Origin: Tsuneonella deserti
GTDB taxonomy: Bacteria > Pseudomonadota > Alphaproteobacteria > Sphingomonadales > Sphingomonadaceae
NCBI RefSeq assembly: GCF_014644315.1
Contig: NZ_BMKL01000001.1
Coordinates: 1,933,001 to 1,997,000 of the forward strand
Length of the DNA stretch: 64,000 bases
Reading direction: 5' to 3'
The translations under genes were made by a program, and so were the position numbers. The notes under the pieces are model-generated. The model saw only the letters and a list, made by a program, of their open reading frames with translations. It was not told where the DNA came from and ran no database searches. Below, one piece after another: positions 27,811 to 36,228 of the stretch. Each line of letters begins with the position of its first letter. The stretch's first letter is position 1.

Positions 27811-29622
27811 ATGCGTGACACGATGCCATTGAGCCGGCGGGGCTTCGTCACCGGTGGCGCCGCCATCCTTGGCCTCGCGGGCGCCTTTCCCGCGTGGGCG
27901 CGCACGGGCAGCCAAGGCCTCGCCGCAAAGGGCTCGGGCCTGGTCACAGGACCAAACATCGACCTGTCGATCGCGGCCGCCGAGCTCGCGGTGAACAGGA
28001 GATCAGGACACGCGGTGACCATCAACGGTTCGATCCCGGGCCCGCTTATCCGGTTGAAGGAAGGGCAGGAGGTTCGCCTACGGGTGAGCAATCACCTCCA
28101 CGAGGATACCTCGATCCACTGGCACGGCCTGATCGTGCCGTTCGAAATGGACGGAGTACCAGGCGTCAGCTTTCCGGGTATCAAGCCGCACTCGACCTTC
28201 GAGTACCGCTTCCCCATCCGGCAGTCCGGTACCTATTGGTATCACAGCCACAGCGGGCTGCAGGAGCAGGTGGGGCACTACGGACCGCTGATCATCGATC
28301 CCGAGGGAGCCGATCCCGTTGCTTACGATCGGGAGCACGTGATCGTGCTGTCCGACTGGAGCTTTCTGCATCCCCACACGATCTTCACGCGGCTGAAGCA
28401 GGAAGGCGGCTTCTTCAATCGCCAGAAGCTCACCCTTGCAGACAGGCTTGGCGACAAGACCGATCCGATGACGCCGGCGGAACGCGACATGTTCGCTCGC
28501 ATGCGGATGGACCCAACTGATATCTCGGATGTGACCGAGGCAGCGTATACGTTCCTGATCAACGGTCACAGCGCCGACGAAAACTGGACCGGGTTGTTCA
28601 CGCCCGGCGAGCGCGTTCGCCTTCGCATCATCAATGCCGCCGCGCAGACGACCTTCAACTTTCGAATTCCCGGCCTGCCGATGACTGTCGTCGCCACCGA
28701 TGGAAACAATGTCCGACCGGTGGAGATCGACGAGTTCCAGATCGGTAACGCCGAGACGTACGACGTAATCGTGCGGCCCGGTGACCAGCCCTGCGCGCTG
28801 GTAGCCGAAGCAATCGATCGATCCGGCATGGGCGTGGCGACGCTTGCGCCCCGCGCCGGGATGCGCGCGGCCGCCCCGCGGCTTCGCGAGCGACCGACGC
28901 TGGGCATGAAAGACATGGGAATGGGCAATTCAAGCGCCCACGATCATATGGCTACCAAGACCGACGGGATCGACCATGCCGCCATGGACCACACGGCAGC
29001 ACCCCCGCCGTCGCACCAACCCATGCGCGCACCACCGCCTATGCAACCTGCGGAAGATCACGGCAGCATGAACATGCGCGATGCATCCAGGGTGGATTTT
29101 CCGCTCGGTGCCGGGGTCGACATGATCGCGCCGATGCCGGTCGACCGTACGGGCGACCCGGGGGTCGGACTGGAAGACGTCGGCCATCGCGTCCTGACTT
29201 ACAAGGACCTCGTTTCGCTCGAGCCCCGCAGCGACACGCGGCTGCCGGGCCGCATGATCGAGATCCATCTGACCGGGAACATGGAACGCTTCATGTGGTC
29301 GCTCGATGGAGAACAATTGTCCGAAAACCCCGAACCCTACCGTTTCGCGCGCAACGAGCGAGTGCGGATGCGGCTGATCAACGACACGATGATGACTCAC
29401 CCGATGCACCTGCACGGCCACTTCTGGGAACTCGTCAACGGCCATGGCGACCGACAGCCGCTCAAGCACACGGTCCGGGTTCTCCCCGGTGGCTATGTCG
29501 ATCTCGATCTCACCGCGGATGCGCCTGGAGACTGGGCGTTCCACTGCCATCTGCTCTACCACATGCACGCGGGGATGATGCGCATCGTTAAAGTGCGTCC
29601 TCTCGAAGGAGAGCCGGCATGA
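27811..29622 (+). CDS. copA: Multicopper oxidase CopA (PcoA-like) of periplasmic copper resistance
   Basis: About 603 aa. It has a twin-arginine signal (LSRRGFVTGGAA, cleavage near PAWA). All multicopper-oxidase copper motifs are present: SIHWHG, YWYHSHSG, HPMHLHGHFWE and AFHCHLLYHMHAGMM. Between the second and third cupredoxin domains is a Met/His-rich insert (about residues 360-425: MKDMGMGNSS, DHDHM-like clusters) typical of CopA/PcoA. It oxidises Cu+ and binds copper in the periplasm. The ATG at 27811 is chosen; a TTG at 27778 and an ATG at 27823 are alternatives. copB overlaps its stop by 4 bp. Confidence 0.95.
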   Translation: MRDTMPLSRRGFVTGGAAILGLAGAFPAWARTGSQGLAAKGSGLVTGPNIDLSIAAAELAVNRRSGHAVTINGSIPGPLIRLKEGQEVRLRVSNHLHEDTSIHWHGLIVPFEMDGVPGVSFPGIKPHSTFEYRFPIRQSGTYWYHSHSGLQEQVGHYGPLIIDPEGADPVAYDREHVIVLSDWSFLHPHTIFTRLKQEGGFFNRQKLTLADRLGDKTDPMTPAERDMFARMRMDPTDISDVTEAAYTFLINGHSADENWTGLFTPGERVRLRIINAAAQTTFNFRIPGLPMTVVATDGNNVRPVEIDEFQIGNAETYDVIVRPGDQPCALVAEAIDRSGMGVATLAPRAGMRAAAPRLRERPTLGMKDMGMGNSSAHDHMATKTDGIDHAAMDHTAAPPPSHQPMRAPPPMQPAEDHGSMNMRDASRVDFPLGAGVDMIAPMPVDRTGDPGVGLEDVGHRVLTYKDLVSLEPRSDTRLPGRMIEIHLTGNMERFMWSLDGEQLSENPEPYRFARNERVRMRLINDTMMTHPMHLHGHFWELVNGHGDRQPLKHTVRVLPGGYVDLDLTADAPGDWAFHCHLLYHMHAGMMRIVKVRPLEGEPA

Positions 29623-30614
29623 AGATACTCTTCAGCCTGCTCGTCCTGCTGGCCGGGTCCCCGGCGGCGGCGCAGCACGCCGGTCATCAATCCTCGCCTG
29701 AGGAAACCATGGCAAGTTGTCCGCCAGAACACGCCGCGATGGGGCACTGCACGCCTGCGCTTCCGGAGCCGCCGCCTCAGCCCGCCGCCCCCGCCAGACA
29801 ACCGACCGAAAGCTGCCCGCCCGAGCATGCGGCAATGGGGCACTGCACTCCGAAAGAGACTGAGCCCTCAACCGCTTCCCCGCCCGCAGTCGCTCTGTCC
29901 GGACCGGAGAATGCCGCTGATGCGGTTTACGGCGCGGGTGCGATGGCGTCGGCCCGCAAGGCCATGTTGCGCGAGCACGGCGACGTGCCCGCTCACAAGC
30001 TGCTTATCGACCGTGCCGAAATCCGGTCCCGCCAAGGTGAGGACAGTTACCTGGTCGATACCCAGGCCTGGTACGGCGGCGACATCGACAAGCTGTGGCT
30101 CAAGTCCGAAATCGAGGGCGGTTTCAATGGCGGCCTCGACAGCGCCGAAGTCCAGGCGTTGTGGAGCCATGCAATCGGGCCGTGGTTCGATCTGCAAGCG
30201 GGGGTTCGCCAGGATGCCGGTCCGGGCCGGGATCGCACTCACTTCGCACTCGGCGTCCAAGGCCTGGCCCCGTACTGGTGGGAGACCGACGCGGCCCTTT
30301 TCGTATCGACCAAGGGTGAAGTGACCGCCCGGTTAGAGGCAGAGCACGATGCGCGGATCACGCAGAAGCTGATACTGCAGCCAAGGGCCGAGGTGGGTTT
30401 TTCGTTTCAGGACACTCCCGAACTCATGGCTGGAGCCGGAATAACGGATGCCAGCCTCGGCGCGCGCCTCCGTTACCAGATCGCGTCCACCTTCTCCCCC
30501 TACCTCGGCGTGGAATACGAGCGAGCCTTCGCCGGGACAGCGCGCTACCGGCGGCTTGAGGGAGAGCGCGCGGGTGGATGGAACTTTCTGGTCGGCCTGC
30601 GAACCTGGTTCTGA
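29619..30614 (+). CDS. copB: Copper resistance protein B, outer membrane
   Basis: This 331-aa protein has a signal peptide (ending SPAAA). The N-terminal region repeats SCPPEHAAMGHCTP twice (about residues 33-46 and 64-77), giving Cys/His/Met copper sites. The CopB domain (about 110-331) includes DAVYGAGAMASARKAMLREHG, LWLKSEIEGGFNGG and a barrel-like C-terminus ending in Phe. CopB works with CopA to hold or export periplasmic copper. The start overlaps the copA stop (ATGA). Confidence 0.95.
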   Translation: MKILFSLLVLLAGSPAAAQHAGHQSSPEETMASCPPEHAAMGHCTPALPEPPPQPAAPARQPTESCPPEHAAMGHCTPKETEPSTASPPAVALSGPENAADAVYGAGAMASARKAMLREHGDVPAHKLLIDRAEIRSRQGEDSYLVDTQAWYGGDIDKLWLKSEIEGGFNGGLDSAEVQALWSHAIGPWFDLQAGVRQDAGPGRDRTHFALGVQGLAPYWWETDAALFVSTKGEVTARLEAEHDARITQKLILQPRAEVGFSFQDTPELMAGAGITDASLGARLRYQIASTFSPYLGVEYERAFAGTARYRRLEGERAGGWNFLVGLRTWF

Positions 30615-30625
30615 AACCGGTTCGC
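30599..30625. terminator. Hairpin spanning the copB stop, between convergent copB and chrA
   Basis: GCGAACC-T-GGTT pairs with AACC-GGTTCGC around loop CTGA, with one bulged base. The copB TGA lies in the loop. Only 19 bp separate the convergent copB and chrA stops. No T run follows, so efficiency is uncertain. Confidence 0.4.
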
Positions 30626-30633
30626 GACGCAGA

Positions 30634-31950
30634 TCAGGCCAGCCAGGCGAGCAGCAAGCCGCAGGCGGCCGTCGCCGCGAGTGTCCGCACTATGCTCCAG
30701 CGCAAGGCAAACACGAGAACGGCGGCGATGACTGCGATCAGCGCCGGCTGCCACTGGAAGCTGGCCGGTTCGGGGAACTGCAGCCGCATCGGCCCCGCCT
30801 CGATCCAGGCAACCTGCGCGAAAAGAACATGGAGAGCGAACCACAGCGCGAGGTTGGCGACCACGCCGACCACCGCCGCGGTGACCGCCGCGAGGCCACC
30901 TTTGAGAAAGGGCGCGCGCTGAAGCCGGTCCATCCACGGCGCCATCGCGAAAATCCACAGAAAGCACGGCGCGAACGTTTCCCAGGTCGTCAGCGCCGCA
31001 CCGAGGATTCCTGCAACGATGGGGCTGAAGGGCTCGGGCGCGCGGAAGGCCACGAGATAGCCGACGAACTGGGTCACCATGATCAGCGGCCCAGGCGTGG
31101 TCTCCGCGAGACCGAGCCCGTCCGCCATTTCGCCGCCGCTAAGCCAGCCGAAGCTGCTTACAGCCTCCTGCGCCATATACGACAGCACCGCGTAGGCACC
31201 GCCGAAGGTGACCACGGCAAGCTGGGAGAAGAACACCCCGATGTCCCACAGGACATGGTCGCGTCCAAGGAAGACAAAAACAGCAGCCATCGGCGCAGCC
31301 CAGATCGCGGACCAGACCAAAATCGCCTTGATCGTGGCGGCCCACGGGTGGGCAGAGACGCGAGCCGATGCGGGGGCCGGATGGAGCGCCAGCAATTGTG
31401 GCCGGCTCCGCCCGACTACCGCGCCAATGCCCAGCGCAGCAAGAATGACCAGAGGAAAGGGTGCATCGAACAGAAACAGGGCCACGAACGCGGCGATGGC
31501 GAGCCCGCGCTGAACCGGCGTTTTGATCGCCCGTCCGGCGATCCGCAAGAGCGCCTGAACGATGATCGCCAGCACCGCGGCCTTGATCCCCATAAAGATT
31601 GCCGCGAACCAGTCGAGATCCGCGGCCATCCCGTAAAGGATCGATAGCGCGAGCATCACCAGCGCACCGGGGATCACGAACAGCATCCCCGCGACCGCGC
31701 CGCCCTTCCACCCGTGCAGTTTCCAGCCGATCCAGGTGGCCAACTGCTGCGCCTCGGGACCCGGAAGAAGGTGGCACAAATTGAGCGCCTGAAGGAATTC
31801 CTCCTCCTCGATCCAGCGTCGCTCGTCGACCAGTTCACGGTGCATCAGCGCGATCTGGCCCGCCGGTCCGCCGAACGAGAGACAGCCGATCCGGGCCGAA
31901 ACGCGCGTAAGTTCGGCGAAGCCCGGATGATGGAGGGAAGCTGAGCTCAT
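30634..31950 (-). CDS. chrA: Chromate transporter ChrA (CHR family)
   Basis: About 438 aa with two homologous CHR halves. Each has the family pattern seen in RIGCLSFGGPAGQIALM and in VVTFGGAYAVLSYMAQ, plus LPGPEAQQLATWIG. There are about ten hydrophobic helices. CHR proteins export chromate; some homologues are sulfate-regulated. The ATG at 31950 is preferred over the GTG at 31959 because AAGGAG sits about ten bases upstream of it. It is the last gene of a minus-strand set beginning with the YezD-like gene, 37 bp after the TauE gene. Confidence 0.92.
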   Translation of the reverse strand: MSSASLHHPGFAELTRVSARIGCLSFGGPAGQIALMHRELVDERRWIEEEEFLQALNLCHLLPGPEAQQLATWIGWKLHGWKGGAVAGMLFVIPGALVMLALSILYGMAADLDWFAAIFMGIKAAVLAIIVQALLRIAGRAIKTPVQRGLAIAAFVALFLFDAPFPLVILAALGIGAVVGRSRPQLLALHPAPASARVSAHPWAATIKAILVWSAIWAAPMAAVFVFLGRDHVLWDIGVFFSQLAVVTFGGAYAVLSYMAQEAVSSFGWLSGGEMADGLGLAETTPGPLIMVTQFVGYLVAFRAPEPFSPIVAGILGAALTTWETFAPCFLWIFAMAPWMDRLQRAPFLKGGLAAVTAAVVGVVANLALWFALHVLFAQVAWIEAGPMRLQFPEPASFQWQPALIAVIAAVLVFALRWSIVRTLAATAACGLLLAWLA

Positions 31951-31987
31951 GCGCGCCACATCTCCTTGCCCGCTTCAGCCGGAACCA

Positions 31988-32764
31988 TCAGAAAATCGGC
32001 CACGCCTTGGCGATGCTGTACACGCTGGTGGAAATCAGCACGACGGATACCGCGAGCAGGAGCAGCCGGGGCCTTATCCGCTTGGCGAACATGGCACCCA
32101 GCGGAGCGGCGAGGACTCCACCGACGATGAGACCGACGGTGGCGACGGTGAACGCCTTCAGGCCGAGCGTCAGCAAGAACGTGACAGAGACAGTCAGCGC
32201 CAGCAGGAACTCGGCCGAATTGACCGTGCCGATCGTCTTGCGCGGCTCGCCGCCTTGTACGAGCAGGTTGGAAGTGACGACCGGACCCCAGCCGCCGCCC
32301 CCAGCGGCGTCCAGGAAGCCCCCCGCCAGCGCGAGCGGGCGAGTGGTCTTGGGGTCTTCGAACCTCGGCTCCACGTTCAGCCTTATCGCGCGGTAGAACA
32401 GGTAGAGCCCGATCAGCGTGAGGTAAGCCATCACGAAAGGTTTCGCCGCCGACGCGTCGATGTTGGACAGCACGTATGCGCCGAGGATTCCGCCGGCCAC
32501 GCCAAATGGGACAAGGCGCCTGAACAGGCCCCAGTCCACGTTGCGATGGAGAATGTGACTGGCTCCGGACGCACCGGTGGTAAACACCTCGACCAGGTGG
32601 ACGCTGGCCGAGGCGGCTGCAGGAGGCACGCCGATGCTCACCAGCAGCGTCTGCGAGATGACCCCGAAGGCCATGCCCAGTGCCCCGTCGATCAGCTGGG
32701 CGACAAAACCGATCGCAATGAACGGGAGAATGCCGGCCATCGTGAATGTGGAAAGTTCAAGCAT
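31988..32764 (-). CDS. TauE/SafE family sulfite or anion exporter
   Basis: A 258-aa membrane protein with about eight helices in two similar halves. Family segments are visible: GFVAQLIDGALGMAFG in the first half and GGFLDAAGGGGWGPVVTSNLL in the second. TauE/SafE proteins move sulfite, sulfoacetate or related anions across the inner membrane. It lies between a TonB receptor and chrA, with gaps of 34 and 37 bp, suggesting one operon for sulfur-type oxyanions. Confidence 0.9.
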   Translation of the reverse strand: MLELSTFTMAGILPFIAIGFVAQLIDGALGMAFGVISQTLLVSIGVPPAAASASVHLVEVFTTGASGASHILHRNVDWGLFRRLVPFGVAGGILGAYVLSNIDASAAKPFVMAYLTLIGLYLFYRAIRLNVEPRFEDPKTTRPLALAGGFLDAAGGGGWGPVVTSNLLVQGGEPRKTIGTVNSAEFLLALTVSVTFLLTLGLKAFTVATVGLIVGGVLAAPLGAMFAKRIRPRLLLLAVSVVLISTSVYSIAKAWPIF

Positions 32765-32798
32765 GCGTAAATCCTCTCGTGAGGTCGTTACCGAAGGA

Positions 32799-35243
32799 CT
32801 AGAACTGGGCCTGGATGGTGAACCCGTAGGTGCGCGGGTCTCCCAGGTTGCCGACGATCAGGCCGGTGTTGCCGCTGGGAACCTGGAGCTGCTCGAAGTA
32901 ATGCTGGTCGAACGCATTGCGGATCCACCCGAACAGATTGATGCCCCGATCGCTGCGAAAACCGAGCCGGAAATTGTGCAGCGAATACCCGTCCACCCAG
33001 GTGTAAACCGATGGAGTCGGATTGGATGAGAAGTTGGACCGGTAGCTGCCGTCGTATCCAGCGTATGCCTCACCAGTCAGGCCCAGCACGGTAGCCGGCA
33101 GGGTTGCTTCGCCGCCAAACGAGAACGACCATTTCGAGACGCCCGGAAGCCGCTGTCCCGAAATGTCGCAATTGGCGGGGCTGATCCCGCTGGGAGTGCC
33201 CGGCGCGCTCGGGGCCTGGCCGGGGGCCGCGATGGCGCCGCCGGAAAGCTCGGGCGGGCACGGCGCGTCGACGAACTTTCGGTATCGCGCGTCGGTGTAG
33301 GCACCGTTCACGTAAGCGTTGAACCGCGCGCTCGGCCGGACCGAAAAGTCCAGCTCCACGCCTTGGCTGCGAACTGCCCCGGCGCTGGCGAGATAGCCGC
33401 GCAACACCCCGAGCTGTCCGTTGGTGACGAGCGCCTGATAATTGCCGATGTCGGTCCGGAAAGCGGCGAGGTTTGCGGTGGCCCGCCGACCCCAGAACTG
33501 TGTCTTGAGGCCTGCTTCGTAGTGATTGACCGATTCGGGCTGAACGGTTGCGGCAGCCAGGATCGGGTTGCCCTGCGTGTCGGCGGGGACGCCGTTGAGA
33601 TTGACGCCGCCCGATTTGAACGACTTGGCGTAAGTCGCGTATGCGAGAACGTCCGGCGTCAGTTCGTAGCTCGCCTTGAGGTCGTAGCTGAGGTTCCAGT
33701 CGTTGTAAGCGACGTCGAACCGCTGCGGCGCGAGTACCCCGCGCTGGGCGACGATGCGCGGGTCGGTACTGGCGAAGGTCACCAGTTGGCCCTGCGCATT
33801 GGTCACGACCGAATCGTACAGCCCGTTCTTTTTGTCATAATTCACGCGGATGCCGGGGGTGAACGTCAGCGCATCGGTGACATGCCAGCTTACCTGCCCG
33901 AAAAGCGCGGCACTGGTGTTGTCGAGCCGGATATCGTTGTCGGCTCGCAAGCCGGCGAGCACGCTAGGGTCGTTCGCCAGCGCACCGCTCAGCAACCAGC
34001 GGCTCGCCGCCGGGCCCTGTTCCTGCACCCCCTGGGTGCGGACCTTCTGCTTGAACCCGAACGCACCGGCGACGAGGTCCAGCGCCCCCAGCCGCCCGGT
34101 GAAGCGAAGCTCCTGGGTCCACTGATCCTGCTGGGAGGGGTTCATCGACCGAATGGTGATCGGCAACCCTGTAAAGTCACGGTCGTTTTCGGGCTTCCAG
34201 TCCCAGAACCGCCAGGCCGTGACCGAGGTGAGGTTGCCCGGCCCGACATCCCAATTGGCCCGCAGGGAGACGCCTCCAAGCTTGTTCCCAGCATTGAGAC
34301 TGGCGTCGAGATCGGTCAGCCTATCGAACGGATCCAGGCTCACCGGGGCATAGCTCTGCGCCGCCGCCAGCGCGGCGAACTGCCTGGCGAGCGGGCGCTG
34401 GGTGGCTCCGGTTTTCACGAACACGGTGCCGCAGCACTCGGGATCCTGTTCGCTGTAGTCTCCCGCCAGGGTGACGCTGAGGGCCGTGGTCGGCTCCCAC
34501 AGGAATTGCGCCCGCAGTCCGAGATTGTCCTGCTCGTTGATCTTCTGCCGCGAAGTGACGTTATAGATCGTCCCGTCGCGGCTGGTGCTCGACAGCGCGA
34601 GCCGGGCGGCAACCTTGCCGCTCAGCGGCCCGGAAATGGCGGCCTTCGCCTGGCGGTAGCCAAGGTTGCCCACGGAGACCTCGGCGCGCCCTTCGAAGGC
34701 GAAGGTTGGCTGGCGCGTGGTGATGTTGATGGCGCCTGCGGTCGTATTCTTGCCGTAAAGCGTGCCCTGCGGCCCGCGCAGCACTTCGATCTGCGCGACG
34801 TCGAGGAAGTCGAACGTCGCCGAGGCGACGCGCGAGTTATAGACATCGTCGATGTAGATGCCGACGCCCTGCTCGATGCCATCGTTGGTCAAGCCGAAAG
34901 GCACGCCGATGCCGCGGATGTTAACCGCGGTGTTGCGTGGATTGGAGCTGTAGAACTGCAGCGTCGGAGTAAGCTGCTGCAGGCGCCCGACGTTGAAGCT
35001 GCCAGTGCTGTCGATGTGCTCGCCGCCGACCACCGAAACGGCGATGGGCACGTCCTGCGCCTGCTGCGAGCGGCGGGTGGCGGTGACGATGATGGCGTCC
35101 TCGTCACGGGCGCCGGTGCCGATCGACGAAGGGGTGCCGCCGATCTGCGGCGTCTCGGTCACGGCGTCCGTCTGCTGGGAAAGAGCGGGGCTGGAGAAAG
35201 CGCCTGCGGCGATGCCGGCAAGCAGGAAAAGGCGAAGATGCAA
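32799..35243 (-). CDS. TonB-dependent outer-membrane receptor
   Basis: This 814-aa protein has a signal peptide (ending SPALS). A TonB-box-like segment follows (DAIIVTATRR), then the plug domain (about residues 55-170: VGRLQQLTPTLQFYS, NIRGIG, EVLRGPQGTLYGKN). The C-terminal barrel ends in Phe (TIQAQF). This is the well-conserved FecA/BtuB-like architecture. The start codon is TTG; GAGG lies about 11 bases upstream. The substrate is unknown, but its neighbours (YezD-like protein, TauE, ChrA, Rrf2 regulator) point to a sulfur compound or metal oxyanion. Confidence 0.9.
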   Translation of the reverse strand: MHLRLFLLAGIAAGAFSSPALSQQTDAVTETPQIGGTPSSIGTGARDEDAIIVTATRRSQQAQDVPIAVSVVGGEHIDSTGSFNVGRLQQLTPTLQFYSSNPRNTAVNIRGIGVPFGLTNDGIEQGVGIYIDDVYNSRVASATFDFLDVAQIEVLRGPQGTLYGKNTTAGAINITTRQPTFAFEGRAEVSVGNLGYRQAKAAISGPLSGKVAARLALSSTSRDGTIYNVTSRQKINEQDNLGLRAQFLWEPTTALSVTLAGDYSEQDPECCGTVFVKTGATQRPLARQFAALAAAQSYAPVSLDPFDRLTDLDASLNAGNKLGGVSLRANWDVGPGNLTSVTAWRFWDWKPENDRDFTGLPITIRSMNPSQQDQWTQELRFTGRLGALDLVAGAFGFKQKVRTQGVQEQGPAASRWLLSGALANDPSVLAGLRADNDIRLDNTSAALFGQVSWHVTDALTFTPGIRVNYDKKNGLYDSVVTNAQGQLVTFASTDPRIVAQRGVLAPQRFDVAYNDWNLSYDLKASYELTPDVLAYATYAKSFKSGGVNLNGVPADTQGNPILAAATVQPESVNHYEAGLKTQFWGRRATANLAAFRTDIGNYQALVTNGQLGVLRGYLASAGAVRSQGVELDFSVRPSARFNAYVNGAYTDARYRKFVDAPCPPELSGGAIAAPGQAPSAPGTPSGISPANCDISGQRLPGVSKWSFSFGGEATLPATVLGLTGEAYAGYDGSYRSNFSSNPTPSVYTWVDGYSLHNFRLGFRSDRGINLFGWIRNAFDQHYFEQLQVPSGNTGLIVGNLGDPRTYGFTIQAQF

Positions 35244-35263
35244 AGGTCGGTATCCTCATGATG

Positions 35264-35317
35264 GCCCCAACCGGCCTGTCACACGCGAAAAGGTGCGAAG
35301 ATCGGTTGGCTTGGGGC
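35264..35317 (-). promoter_or_regulatory. Alternative-pairing inverted repeat in leader of the TonB receptor gene
   Basis: GCCCCAACCGG (35264-35274) can pair either with TTGGGGC (35311-35317) or with CGGTTGG (35303-35309); the two pairings share bases and exclude each other. It ends 21 bp upstream of the receptor start. This suggests a leader RNA structure, but no known riboswitch class was recognised. Confidence 0.3.
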
Positions 35318-35358
35318 GCATCCGGAGGTCCGGTCTGGCCGATGCTAAGTGTGAATTG

Positions 35359-35374
35359 GCCGCTTTCCGGCGGC
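35359..35374 (-). terminator. Small hairpin after the YezD-like gene
   Basis: GCCGC/GCGGC arms with a six-base loop lie 7 bp after the stop of the 53-aa gene on the minus strand. There is no T run. It may attenuate read-through into the TonB receptor gene. Confidence 0.3.
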
Positions 35375-35380
35375 TGCTAA

Positions 35381-35542
35381 TCAGGTGAAGCGGCGACGTT
35401 CGGTGACGTCCACCTGCATCAGCTTCCCGTCGTGGATAGTCAGCTGAATGACGCCATAGCTGAGCCGCTCGAGCGCCTCGACTATAACCTGCAGGTGCTC
35501 GGGAAGATGGGCGGGGTCGAGGCGGTCGTGAATCTTGCCCAT
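35381..35542 (-). CDS. YezD-like small protein (DUF2292)
   Basis: A 53-aa protein starting MGKIHDRLDPAHL. Its core (VEALERLSYGVIQLTIHDGK, then LMQVDVTERRR) matches the YezD/DUF2292 pattern, in which a short helix is followed by strands with the GxVQxxIxDGxxxQxDxTE motif. GGAG lies eight bases upstream of the ATG. Function is not established, but family members are often beside sulfur-assimilation genes. It is the first gene after the 27-bp palindromic promoter at 35582-35612 and is short enough to be missed by size filters. Confidence 0.8.
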   Translation of the reverse strand: MGKIHDRLDPAHLPEHLQVIVEALERLSYGVIQLTIHDGKLMQVDVTERRRFT

Positions 35543-35581
35543 GCTGGATCTCCGTCGATGAGGGTCGCGGCCGTCTTGAGT

Positions 35582-35612
35582 GTCATATTCTCAACTAATG
35601 CGGTTGACAATA
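35582..35612 (-). promoter_or_regulatory. Promoter overlapped by a 27-bp palindrome (candidate Rrf2 operator)
   Basis: On the minus strand TTGTCA (35610-35605) and TATGAC (35587-35582) are 17 bp apart, a near-ideal sigma-70 promoter 40 bp upstream of the YezD-like gene. Half-sites TATTCTCAAC and GTTGACAATA (35586-35595 and 35603-35612) form an inverted repeat with one mismatched pair around a 7-bp centre. This covers the spacer and both elements. The Rrf2 gene lies 46 bp upstream. Confidence 0.65.
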
Positions 35613-35658
35613 AGGTTGCGGTAGCACGTGACAAAACTCGGCATGAGATGAGCGAAGG

Positions 35659-36108
35659 TCAGCTTTCCTCGTCGGTTGGGGCGGGAACGGGGTCGATCCG
35701 ATCGGACAAGCGAATTGAATCGAGGATCTCGGCTGTCCGGTCGCGCACCTCGAGCATCAACGCCCGTGTGCGGCACTCCCCTTCCTCCACACAATTGCGG
35801 CACTTCTCGTGCGCAAAACGGCTGGCGCACGGAACAAGCGCAAGCGAGCCACGCATGACGCGGATCAGATCGCCATAAGTGATGTCGATCGGCGACACGG
35901 CCAGCCAGTAGCCACCGTCCTTTCCGCGTTGCGAGGCGACCACTCCGAAGCGTGAAAGTTCGGACAGGATCGTGGTGAGGAAGTTTGCCGGAATGTTCTG
36001 GGCAGCCGCGATCTCGGCCAGTTGCACTGGCCCCTCTCCATAGCGATCGGCCAGGTGCTGCATCGCCCTGATGGCGTAACGGGTCTTCTGGGAAAGCACG
36101 GGCGACAA
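35659..36108 (-). CDS. Rrf2-family transcriptional regulator with four-cysteine cluster
   Basis: This 149-aa regulator has an N-terminal winged helix (SQKTRYAIRAMQHLADRYGE, IPANFLTTILSELSRFG, GKDGGYWLA). C94, C103, C106 and C112 (CASRFAHEKCRNCVEEGEC) could hold an Fe-S cluster as in IscR and NsrR. The TTG at 36108 follows GGAGAGCAA; a GTG three codons on is an alternative. Its position just upstream of the palindromic promoter suggests that it controls the YezD-TonB-TauE-ChrA set. The signal (sulfur, redox or metal) is not visible. Confidence 0.88.
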   Translation of the reverse strand: MSPVLSQKTRYAIRAMQHLADRYGEGPVQLAEIAAAQNIPANFLTTILSELSRFGVVASQRGKDGGYWLAVSPIDITYGDLIRVMRGSLALVPCASRFAHEKCRNCVEEGECRTRALMLEVRDRTAEILDSIRLSDRIDPVPAPTDEES

Positions 36109-36228
36109 TTGCTCTCCACAAGTCCGATCCGCAAGTCATGGCGGGCTTTCGTGACTACGGGGGTTTGCGGATTTTGCGCTCGGGTAACGCAGCGCAGACT
36201 TGCCTACGAGTGCACCGAGGAGGTTTGG

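Noticed and set aside
33363..35261. 632-codon plus-strand frame antisense to the TonB receptor
   Set aside because: The minus-strand receptor has signal peptide, plug and C-terminal Phe; the antisense frame has no motif.
35244..35380. SAM or other sulfur riboswitch before the TonB receptor
   Set aside because: Inverted repeats are present, but I could not match the conserved core of any known class, so only a generic structured leader is reported.
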